Positions 43,562 through 50,956 of a stretch of DNA of 64,000 bases are shown piece after piece. The DNA comes from CAWDZK01 sp963807005 (lineage in GTDB: Bacteria; Actinomycetota; Actinomycetes; JACCUZ01), in the NCBI GenBank assembly GCA_963807005.1, contig CAWDZK010000001.1, positions 248,001 through 312,000 on the forward strand. The letters run 5' to 3'. The position numbers and the translations under genes are program-made. The stretch's first letter is position 1. Every line of letters starts with the position of its first letter. The notes beneath the pieces were generated by a model. It made no database searches. It was not told the DNA's origin and was given only the letters and a program-made list of their open reading frames with translations.

Positions 43562-43976
43562 GAGCCGACGGTTCCCGCCGTCAGTCCGAAGTTCACGACT
43601 GCCGGTGCCAGTCGTGCACGACAGCATGTAACGCCCGCCAGCGCGACCTACGCGCCCGCCGCGGCGCAGCCGGGCCTGGACGACAACCCGGCGCTGGCCC
43701 ACGGGACCAAGTCGACCTACGTCAACCATCGGTGCCGGTGCGACCGCTGCGTAGAGGCTCAGCGGGTCGCTAACCGACGGCGGTACCAGGGGCGTCCCCC
43801 GTCACGAGCTGGCCCGGAAGGATCATCTTGGCCGTCGGGTGTTTCACCTCGGCGTGGTGCGCGGTCGGGATGATCATCTTGGCGAATGGGGCGCGCGCCC
43901 TCGCCGTGTTCGGCTGTCGCCCTGCTGCGTTCCTGCCTGCCACCGGCAGTTGCCCCCGGGCGTGACACCGACACGC
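43562..43976 (+). pseudogene. Degenerate second copy of the Cys-rich/mini membrane peptide module
   Basis: Frames must be joined to give FHDCRCQSCTTACNARQR (first motif), then AHGTKSTYVNHRCRCDRC with QRVANRRR (second motif), and after an extra base WPGRIILAVGCFTSAWCAVG and MIIL. It thus repeats the gene pair at 22.26-22.67 kb in the same order, with three or so one-base indels and an extended, different 3' end. Confidence 0.6.
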
Positions 43977-44023
43977 GTCCAGATAATCAGCTCAGAGGTC
44001 GTCGAAGAGTCTGACTAACGTCT

Positions 44024-44355
44024 TCACACCTTTAGGCGGCAGTAGTCTCGTGCCGGCGCCGGCGAACTCCATGCAGCAGCGCCGGCGATAACGCCGACTG
44101 GGATGGCCAAGAAGACTCCTCCATCCAGCAGCTCCTGATGGCCCAGCGCCGCAACAAGGAGGAAGACGGCGAGCCCCACCACCCAGGGCGGCAAGAACCT
44201 CTCGCGGACCGCTCGCATCGCGCCGTCCAGCGCCTCGACGACACGGCCAGGTAGATCAGTCCCAATCCGACGGGCAGCAACAACCAGCCTGAGTTCGACA
44301 TGACCGCCAAGATACCGAGCACCGCAGTCAGAAGGCAGGCATAACTCGTAGCCAC
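44024..44355 (-). pseudogene. Small membrane protein, frameshifted
   Basis: ATG 44355 gives YACLLTAVLGILAVMSNSG and LLLPVGLGLIYLA (two hydrophobic segments); a shift near 44245 continues with MRAVRERFLPPWVVGLAVFL and VFLAIPVGVIAGAAAW (two more). Together a protein of about 110 residues with four membrane segments. No family recognised. Confidence 0.5.
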
Positions 44356-44613
44356 GCGGTGATCAGCTGCAACGAACCCATCCGTGGCCCTCTCAGAAAC
44401 GAGGGTTTAGGGGGCTGATAATCTGTTGGCGTGCGACTGGCCGTAGCGCGACCAAAACTCGTGTCCACAAGCACCACCTCGGGCAGTGCCGGGCTCATGA
44501 GTACTGAGAGGAGGTGTACCGCTGCGCGCGACGCCCAAGATTGGCACCCAGCAGGATGGTGCTCATTACATTCACGCCTCGAACTGCACGGCGTAGCTGG
44601 CACTTCTCGATGG

Positions 44614-45096
44614 CTAAGAGATGTGCTGTAGCACGAGGGTGGCCAGCAGGGCCGTGCTCCCGATCCCAACGATTTCGGCGATGATGGCCCGGTTCATCCA
44701 GTCAGCGGCAGATGAGTTTGCTTCACGCAACGACGTTAGGTACTTGACCGCTTGCTCGGCGACGCGCTCTTCCAGATTCGGTGCGGTCCAGTGGTCGCGC
44801 ACATAGGTGTCTAGGAGTGTCTCGTCCGGCAGCCTCACCATCACTGTTAGGTGGATCATCAGGGCGAAGATGGCCGCTAGGATGAACGCAAGCATGGTCA
44901 CCAGCACAACCCACAGCGCCGACGACGGAACGACGTCGTTCCTCGAACCAGCGGCGACGGACAGCAATCCCGTTGTCAGGGTTACGAGCACGCCTGACAT
45001 GGCGACCAGGTTCAGTGACCGCGTGCGAAAACCTTGAAAGTCGCCCTCTGCCCTCGCCACCTCGTCTTTGATGAACTGCCCGAGATCGTTTGGCAT
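44614..45096 (-). CDS. Membrane protein, unknown function
   Basis: 160 residues with three hydrophobic segments (VAMSGVLVTLTTGLLSVAA, LWVVLVTMLAFILAAIFAL and a C-terminal IIAEIVGIGSTALLATLVL). Charged N-terminus (FIKDEVARAEGDFQGF). The size and topology resemble small SLATT-like or effector membrane proteins of defence loci, but I see no diagnostic motif, so that is speculation. Intact frame. Confidence 0.6.
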   Translation of the reverse strand: MPNDLGQFIKDEVARAEGDFQGFRTRSLNLVAMSGVLVTLTTGLLSVAAGSRNDVVPSSALWVVLVTMLAFILAAIFALMIHLTVMVRLPDETLLDTYVRDHWTAPNLEERVAEQAVKYLTSLREANSSAADWMNRAIIAEIVGIGSTALLATLVLQHIS

Positions 45097-45100
45097 CCGA

Positions 45101-45439
45101 TTACCGCTTTCGGGCGGACCGCTTCGCTGCCGTCTTCTTCCCGACCCGTCGGCTCGGGATGGCGGGAGCGGGCTCGCTCGAGCGGGCGGTCTTCTTCGCG
45201 GTCTTCTTCGCGGTCTTCTTGGCGGTCCCCGTCTTCTTGGCGGTGGCCTTCTTGGCTGGCCTCTTGGCGGTGGCCTTCTTGGCTGGCCTCTTGGCCGCGG
45301 CCTTCTTGGCTGGCCTCTTGGCCGCGGCCTTCTTGGCTGTCTTCGCAGCGGCCTTCTTGACTGTCGCCTTCCGCTTCGTGGCCCTGCTTGCGGGCCGCCT
45401 GGCGGCGGACCTCTTCGTGGTTGCCCTCTTGGCGGTCAC
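45101..45439 (-). CDS. Lysine/alanine-rich histone H1-like protein
   Basis: 112 residues, nearly all Lys, Ala, Arg, Thr and Pro, with tandem AAKRPAKKA units in the centre and AKKTAKKTAKK near the end. GTG start with GGGGA upstream. Such tails resemble eukaryotic H1 and the basic tails of actinobacterial HU and bacterial Hc1-type proteins, which condense DNA. Here there is no folded domain. It is encoded within the mobile element next to a membrane protein gene. The repeat makes it prone to length changes. Confidence 0.65.
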   Translation of the reverse strand: MTAKRATTKRSAARRPASRATKRKATVKKAAAKTAKKAAAKRPAKKAAAKRPAKKATAKRPAKKATAKKTGTAKKTAKKTAKKTARSSEPAPAIPSRRVGKKTAAKRSARKR

Positions 45440-45788
45440 CGCATTCCCCCTGGCGTCGCGAGATCACTTGCCGGGAGTGTGCCCACAGGCGTCGCCAGCC
45501 GCAAGGGCTGCCTACCAATGAAGGCCAGGGAAAGGTCGAAAGGCAAGGCCCGCAGCATCAAAGGGAACCGTCAGTTTGATGCCCAGCACCTGGCAACCCC
45601 CTCGCTACGCGGGTCTCGGCGAGACCGGACCGTAGCGCTGGTCTGTTGCAGCGTCGCGCGCCCCTGGCGGTCACTGCCAGAGACAACTCCATCTCATTGT
45701 CAGGCGTCGTAGACCGGCGTATAATGATCTTGTAGCGCTGGACAACCACGCCCACGAACGGCTGGACAAACGAGGCGACTACGAGCAC

Positions 45789-45816
45789 GAGCCTCGGCCC
45801 CTTGGGGTCGGGGCTC
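45789..45816 (+). terminator. Hairpin upstream of the resolvase gene
   Basis: 13-bp stem (two G-T pairs) with a TT loop, followed by TTTGTCGTT. First of three similar hairpins in the 45.8-47.3 kb gene block. Confidence 0.5.
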
Positions 45817-45887
45817 TTTGTCGTTGGGCCTCAAGATCCTGCGCGATCTGGCGCGTGTCAGACGTCAGCCCACATCAGGAGGCACGA

Positions 45888-46481
45888 ATGAGCAGGGAAG
45901 GCATTAACACCCATCTCACACTCGGCTACGCCAGGGTGTCGACCCTGGAGCAGGACGAGTCGTTGCAGCGCGACGCCCTCGAGGCAGCCGGATGTGACCG
46001 ACTGTTCATTGACAAGGCGTCCGGCAAGCTCGGTCCGCGGCCGGCGCTGGACGCGATGCTCGACCAACTGCGGGCCGGCGACACCGTCGTGGTGTGGCGC
46101 CCGGACCGGCTGGGCCGGTCCCTGCGGCACCTGATCGACATCTTCGCCGACCTCGACCAGCGCGGCGTCGCCGTGAAGAGTCTCACCGAGAGCATCGACA
46201 CCTCCACACCCGGCGGGCGGCTGGTGTTCCACGTGTTCGCCAGTCTGGCCGAGTTCGAGCGGGACCTCATTCGCGAGCGCACGATGGCTGGGCTCGCGGC
46301 CGCGCGGGCCCGCGGCAGACGGGGTGGCCGGCCAACCGTCTGGACGCCGGAGAAGCTGCGCACCGCCACCGCGATGTACCGCAGCGGCGACCACGACGTC
46401 GCGTCCATCGCCAGGGTGCTCGGCGTCAGCCGGGCATCGGTGTACCGGGCACTCGCCCGGCTCAACAAGCAAGCCTTGTAG
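45888..46481 (+). CDS. Serine resolvase/invertase
   Basis: 197-residue small serine recombinase. GYARVSTLEQDESLQRDAL carries the nucleophile Ser, WRPDRLGRSLRHLI the Arg-rich active-site helix, and the C-terminus GRRGGRPTVWTPEKL followed by VASIARVLGVSRASVYRAL is the DNA-binding helix-turn-helix. ATG 45888 is chosen over an in-frame upstream ATG because AGGAGG lies at the right distance. It may resolve cointegrates or invert DNA within the element. Confidence 0.9.
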   Translation: MSREGINTHLTLGYARVSTLEQDESLQRDALEAAGCDRLFIDKASGKLGPRPALDAMLDQLRAGDTVVVWRPDRLGRSLRHLIDIFADLDQRGVAVKSLTESIDTSTPGGRLVFHVFASLAEFERDLIRERTMAGLAAARARGRRGGRPTVWTPEKLRTATAMYRSGDHDVASIARVLGVSRASVYRALARLNKQAL

Positions 46482-46502
46482 CAAGATCCCGTACAGCAAC
46501 TC

Positions 46503-46528
46503 GCCCGGACCCGCGCCGCGGTCCGGGC
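46503..46528 (+). terminator. Hairpin after the resolvase gene
   Basis: GCCCGGACC pairs with GGTCCGGGC (9 bp, 8-base loop) and is followed by TTCGTCAT and an AGGAGG site for the next gene. Confidence 0.6.
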
Positions 46529-46551
46529 TTCGTCATGTCAGGAGGTCAAAC

Positions 46552-46866
46552 ATGTTTCGACTCCATCGCCCACCTTGGGGCCGCCCGGCCCTGTGCCGGC
46601 TTCAGCGCTGTGCCCAGGCAGTTGTCCAGGGCCTGGCCGGGTTGTGGTGGCAGCACTGGACGCTGCTCCGGGACAACCCGGCATACGCCGCGGCAGTCGC
46701 CGCCGCCGCTGCCGCCGCCGCCACCCAGCTCAGCTGGAAGGACCTGTTCGCCGTCATGATCTCGGCTGCCCTCGCGATCTGGGCAGCGGTCCACGAGGCA
46801 CACCACCCCCGGCGGCCGAGTTCCGCGCCAGCGATGCGGGACGAGAACGTGGAGCTGTGGTCATGA
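46552..46866 (+). CDS. Small membrane protein of the phage-like block
   Basis: 104 residues from ATG 46552 behind AGGAGG. A basic Trp-rich start is followed by an Ala-rich segment and LFAVMISAALAIWAAVHEAHH, which look like two membrane helices. Its stop overlaps the next start (ATGA). The position after a resolvase and before DUF932 resembles actinophage and plasmid accessory genes. Function unknown. Confidence 0.6.
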   Translation: MFRLHRPPWGRPALCRLQRCAQAVVQGLAGLWWQHWTLLRDNPAYAAAVAAAAAAAATQLSWKDLFAVMISAALAIWAAVHEAHHPRRPSSAPAMRDENVELWS

Positions 46867-47183
46867 ACCCCCTCAACTCCGCTGACCCACAGGTCGTCCG
46901 GTTCCGGGGTTCGCTCGGTGACCGCGAGCTACAGGAGGTCTGCACCCGCGTGGAGGCGGAGCCCGTCAGCGGCTTCCTTTTCCTGTGGGACCTGTTGCTG
47001 GCCAAGGCAGGTGAGCTGCCGCTCGACCAGAGGTCCGATCGCAGCATCCGGCCCGATGCCTACTCCATCCCGTTCGGGCAGGCGAGGACCATCGTGGCCT
47101 CGATCGCCGCGGACGATCCCGAGCTGCACTTCGCCTGGCTGCTCGCGTGGATGAACCACGGACCGTCCTGGCACCACGACTGA
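46863..47183 (+). CDS. Hypothetical protein of the phage-like block
   Basis: 106 residues, soluble and acidic: GSLGDRELQEVCTRVEAEP, FLFLWDLLLAKAGELPLDQR and FAWLLAWMNHGPSWH. Coupled to the preceding membrane protein by a four-base overlap. No family recognised. Confidence 0.6.
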   Translation: MNPLNSADPQVVRFRGSLGDRELQEVCTRVEAEPVSGFLFLWDLLLAKAGELPLDQRSDRSIRPDAYSIPFGQARTIVASIAADDPELHFAWLLAWMNHGPSWHHD

Positions 47184-47204
47184 CCGGCCGATCACCATCC
47201 CGCC

Positions 47205-47232
47205 GGCCCGATCCCGCTCCCGGGATCGGGCC
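47205..47232 (+). terminator. Strong hairpin upstream of the DUF932 gene
   Basis: GGCCCGATCCCG pairs perfectly with CGGGATCGGGCC (12 bp) around a CTCC tetraloop, followed by TTCGTCATT and an AAGGAGA ribosome site. Confidence 0.7.
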
Positions 47233-47255
47233 TTCGTCATTCAAGGAGACCAATC

Positions 47256-48326
47256 ATGTCCCGAGAGACACTCGATCACCTCAACACCCAGACCTTGATC
47301 GGTTTTACCGACAAGCGTGGCACCGCGTGGCACTACCGGGCCGACCTGCAGGCCAGCGAACCGAACCACTACACCGGACCGATTCCCGTCGAGGACGTCC
47401 GGCGGCGGCTGTTCACCTGGCACGCCGAATCCCGCCGCCTCGCCGTCGAGACACCCGCCGACACCGCCACGATGACGCACGTCTCAGCAGACGGCACCCC
47501 GCACCGATGGGCGCCGGTTGAGGGCCGGCAGGCGATCTGCCGGTCCGACGACACCGACGGACACGTGATGGGCGTCTTCGCCACCGGCTACGCGATGCAC
47601 CAGTTCGACCAGTGGCTGCTGACCACGGTGGCCGACGTTCTTGATGACGACCTCTCGATCAGCTCCGCTGGCCTGCTCAGGCGCGGAGCGATCGCCTGGG
47701 TCGAGGTCAGTGTTCCCGACAACGATCACCACCCCCGAGGGCGTCGAGTTCCGGCCTAATCTCTTAGCCACGACCAGCTTCGACGGCTCGATCGCGACCA
47801 CGTTCAAACGGACCGTGACCGCAACCGTCTGCGACAACACCCGCGAGCTGGCTTTGGCCGAGAAGGCCCAGCAGTCAAGATCAGGCACACCCGCGGATCC
47901 CGTGCTCGGCTGACACCAGCCCGGGAAGTCCTGGCACTGGTGCACTCCCTCGCGGACGAGTTCGCCGCCGAGGTCGCCCGGCTCCGCGCGACCACCGTGA
48001 CCGAGCAGCAGTGGCAGCGCTTCCTCCAACGCCTGGTGCCCGACCGCGACTCACGGACGGACCGACCGCTCTCCGGGCGCTCACGCACTCTGGCGATGGC
48101 CAAGCGGGCAAGGCTCACCCAGCTCTACACGGCCGATGCTCGCGGGGCCCCCTGGACCGGGACCGCCTACGGCGTGATCCAGGCGGTCAACACCTACGAA
48201 CACCACCACGCCACCATCCGCGGCGCGACTCGCCCGGAGCGCAACCTGTTGCGCACCGTGACCGGCGACTGCGGTGCTCTTGACCGAGGAACATGGCGCA
48301 CCCTCAGTCAGTCCGTGCCCGGCTGA
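47256..48326 (+). pseudogene. DUF932 (phage/plasmid-like TIGR03299) protein, frameshifted
   Basis: ATG 47256 with AAGGAGA upstream. N-terminal MSRETLDHLNTQTLIGFTDK and YTGPIPVEDVRRRLF, then an extra G near 47722 and the central block TTPEGVEFRPNLLATTS, FDGSIATTFKRTVTATVCD. A missing base near 47876 restores VKIRHTRGSRARLTP, then a helical C-terminus with TAYGVIQAVNTYEHHH. This is the full architecture of a family common in actinophages and integrative elements, whose role is unknown. Confidence 0.82.
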
Positions 48327-48329
48327 CCT

Positions 48330-48949
48330 TCTTCCCTGGGCGGCGGGGTGACGGGCCTGGTCGGCTCGCGGTCAGTCACCCCGGGGGTCCTCAAGGGGGT
48401 CGCTACCAGCTCCGCGAGAAGTCAGAGGTCGTGTTCTCACGGGACTGTCACGAGTACCAGGTTCGCACCCCCGGCGGCCATCGGCTCGTCGTCCTGGTCA
48501 ACCACCTCAAGTCCAAGGGTTATGGGTCGCCGGTGGCAAACAACGCTCGCCGCGAAAGGCAGGCGCAGCGGGTTGCGGACATCTACCGGCGGGTGCGCAA
48601 GGATGGCGTCAGCTACGTCGCGGTTCTCGGCGACTTCAACGACATCCCGACCTCGGCCCCGCTGGCCCCGATTCTGGTGGGCACGGACCTGCGTGACATC
48701 AGCACCCAGCCCGGCTTCGATGACGGTGGCCGCCCGGGCACCTTCGGTACGTGCACGGCCGCCAACCGAATCGACTACATCCTGCTGAAACCTGCCCTCT
48801 ACGTGAAGACCACCGGGGGCGGGATCTACCGGATGGGCGCCTGGGGCGGTAAGAACGGCTCGCTGTGGCCGCACTACGAGACCCTTACGAAGGCCACCGA
48901 CGCGGCCTCCGACAACGCCGCCTTGTACGCCGACCTGAACCTCACGTAG
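48330..48949 (+). pseudogene. Endonuclease/exonuclease/phosphatase-family fragment, N-terminus missing
   Basis: The frame contains LVVLVNHLKSKGYG, VSYVAVLGDFNDIPTSAPL (catalytic Asp and Asn), NRIDYILLKPALY and a C-terminal SDNAALYADL, in the order of the EEP superfamily. The first third, with the metal-binding Glu, is missing, and the terminal motif has Asn where His is expected, so it is probably inactive. Confidence 0.72.
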
Positions 48950-48969
48950 CCGACTGAGCCCGAGCCCAG

Positions 48970-49110
48970 TCACGCTTCATGCGGGGCCGGGAGACGGACC
49001 AGGACCGGGGCGTGATCGCTCAGCTGCTGGACTCGCGAGACGTCTGAGGCGACCAGCCAGCTCTCACAGGAGGCTGCGGTGGTTGCGTCGACGTACAAGT
49101 GATCGAGCGG
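48970..49110 (-). pseudogene. C-terminal piece of a second EEP-family nuclease
   Basis: Minus strand, ending at TGA 48970-48972: YPLDHLYVDATTAASCES and VQQLSDHAPVLVRL, the last two strands with the catalytic SDHAPV of an EEP enzyme. No other part is present nearby. It is convergent with the preceding fragment, 21 bases apart. Confidence 0.6.
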
Positions 49111-49128
49111 GTAAGCGCCGCGACCCCC

Positions 49129-49896
49129 TCAGATCTCGCCCAAGCGGTGCGTTCTCTCCCGACGCAAGCTCTTCTTGGTCGCTCGGACCGTCCAGCCCTC
49201 TTGACGCAGTACCTCGGCTGCCAGTTCGGGGGCGTCACGCACCGCCGCCTTGAGCTGCAGGCGCCGCCACTCGGACCGGCCCTCCTCCAGCGCCTTCCAG
49301 GCGCCTGAGCGAGCCCGAGCCCCCAGCTCGTTGATGGCGATTGTCACGACATCTTCGAGGCAGGGCCGATACCTGTCGCCGCCGAGAGGGAGGTGCAGCT
49401 CCGACAGCCGGGGGATCTTGTTCTTGCGCCACCTGGAGAGTGGACGCGCCTCGGCGGCGTGCAGCATCAGCCACGTGGTCTCGTCCCTGTGCGCGTGAAT
49501 CTGTAGATGGGCGGCGGGTAGGTGGCTACTCCGCCTCATGTTCCGCTCGTACTCGTAGCGCAGCAGCGGGTCTGGTGCACCGATCAGGCCAAGGTGGAAC
49601 TCTGACTTCTCGATGGTCAGGTACTTGCCCGAGACATCCGCACAGCACCAGTACATGGCACGAAGTGTCAGCGTCCGCTCCGCGCGGCGACCCACGCTCG
49701 TGAGCCGCAGGGGTTGCACCTGACGCACCTCGTCGTTGGGCCACGTTGGCGCAACGACGAGGCTGGGCTTACGGCCAGGAAGAACCTGGGCGACGAACAC
49801 GGGCTGGGTCCCCGGCAGGACCCGCTCGATCCGGGCGTTGAGGGTGTCAGCGAACGTCTCCGCCGACCCGCGCAGGGCGGCAGGGATCTCGGTCAC
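49129..49896 (-). CDS. Unknown protein, larger partner of a two-gene operon
   Basis: 255 residues, soluble, mixed alpha/beta: FVAQVLPGRKPSLVVAPTW, RAMYWCCADVSGKYLTIEK and LQIHAHRDETTWLMLHAAEA. The C-terminal 60 residues (AAEVLRQEGWTVRATKKSL) resemble a small nucleic-acid-binding or VSR-like end but I cannot assign a family. ATG 49896 overlaps the stop of a 61-residue upstream gene. Tight coupling of a small and a larger unknown protein on a mobile element is reminiscent of toxin-antitoxin pairs; no further evidence. Confidence 0.65.
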   Translation of the reverse strand: MTEIPAALRGSAETFADTLNARIERVLPGTQPVFVAQVLPGRKPSLVVAPTWPNDEVRQVQPLRLTSVGRRAERTLTLRAMYWCCADVSGKYLTIEKSEFHLGLIGAPDPLLRYEYERNMRRSSHLPAAHLQIHAHRDETTWLMLHAAEARPLSRWRKNKIPRLSELHLPLGGDRYRPCLEDVVTIAINELGARARSGAWKALEEGRSEWRRLQLKAAVRDAPELAAEVLRQEGWTVRATKKSLRRERTHRLGEI

Positions 49897-50078
49897 CTGC
49901 GGGCGAGCATCCAGTCGATGCCTCGAATGCTGTCGTAGATGCCCCGCTCGTCATCGGTGAGGGCGTAGTTCGACGCACGGCGCTCAAGCTCGGCCCATGT
50001 TGTCCCCGCCCGCGCCAGCAAAGCTGCTCGCCTACCCCGCAGTACATCTCGAGTGACCGTCTCGACTGTCGCAGACAT
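49893..50078 (-). CDS. Small helical protein, partner of the 49129-49896 gene
   Basis: 61 residues from ATG 50078 with GGAGGG upstream. Helical throughout: ETVTRDVLRGRRAALLARAG and WAELERRASNYALTDDERG then IYDSIRGIDWMLARR. The stop overlaps the next ATG (ATGA), so the two proteins should be made together. The size fits an antitoxin or a partner subunit, but no DNA-binding motif is evident. Confidence 0.65.
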   Translation of the reverse strand: MSATVETVTRDVLRGRRAALLARAGTTWAELERRASNYALTDDERGIYDSIRGIDWMLARR

Positions 50079-50294
50079 CTGGACCCTCCCTCTTCCTGTC
50101 GCAGATCGTAGAGGGCGGTACCGACAGAGCTCGGCTGACTGAGCGTGTCCCCTGCAGGAACTTGCGTCCATCCCGGCGGGCTGGGTCACCCCCGCCTGCC
50201 GGCGGCCCTCCGAGTCGAGTCGAAGAGGCGAGGCCGCTCGGTCGACCGGCCGCGACTCAAGGCGCCAGCTGTCCCATCCATGGAGGTGATCCCT

Positions 50295-50752
50295 ATGTGC
50301 GGGTACTACATCGACCCCGTGGCCACGGCCTACCTGGCCGAGATCGGCGAGGTGAGCAGGTCATGGGCAGCCACCGTGCTCGAGGACGAACGAGGCCGGG
50401 CCAACGAGGTACGGCTCTGGATGCACCACGTCCTCGAAGAGTGGCTTGGCAGTCCCACTCAAGCTGCGGATGTCCCCTGTCGTTGCCTGAGTTCCAAGAG
50501 CACAAGGTCCGGGCCCGTGGGTGCCTGCGGGTCATCGCCGCGTGGGTGAACGAGGTCGTCGAACAGACGCAGACCAGCGCGCAGCACGTCATCCGGAAGA
50601 ACTACTACGTGCCGATGGCCCGGACGATCGAACGTTGGCCGGAACTGGCCCACCACCTGAAGGCTGTCCGCCAGGAGCTCGAAGGCGTCCTTTCCGAGTC
50701 GCGCGCGGCCTGGGAGGCCCAGTTGGCCGCCAACGAGCGCGGCGGCTTCTGA
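50295..50752 (+). pseudogene. Hypothetical helical protein, frameshifted
   Basis: ATG 50295 follows GGAGGTGATCC, a perfect ribosome site. MCGYYIDPVATAYLAEIGEV and LWMHHVLEEWLGSP read in the first frame; a one-base loss near 50485 leads to LPEFQEHKVRARGCLRVIA, NEVVEQTQTSAQHVIRKNYY and a helical C-terminus. About 152 residues if repaired. No family recognised. Confidence 0.5.
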
Positions 50753-50909
50753 GGTCGGAGAGGGCCGCCTGACGTCAGGATCGACCCGCCCCGGCCCGGG
50801 CACCGAGGCAGGGCCGCCAGTGCGCAGGTCGCTCGCGAGCAAGTCCAAGTCTGAACAGCCTTTACACGAGACAGCAGTCCGCCGGCCGAGGAAACGCAGG
50901 GTGCAAGAA

Positions 50910-50953
50910 GTAGGCCAGGTACCTCTGGGGGGGTGTAGGAGTAACTGGCCTAC
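50910..50953. terminator. Inverted repeat downstream of the replication gene
   Basis: GTAGGCCAG at 50910-50918 is complementary to CTGGCCTAC at 50945-50953, with further partial pairing outside, ending four bases before the stop codon of the replication gene. It may be its terminator or part of the element's replication region. Confidence 0.45.
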
Positions 50954-50956
50954 CTT

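Noticed and set aside
45090..45521. Plus-strand frame rich in Leu/Ala/Phe opposite the Lys-rich gene
   Set aside because: It mirrors the AAKK repeats in antisense; the minus-strand gene has a start site and fits a known protein type, though I cannot fully exclude the other.
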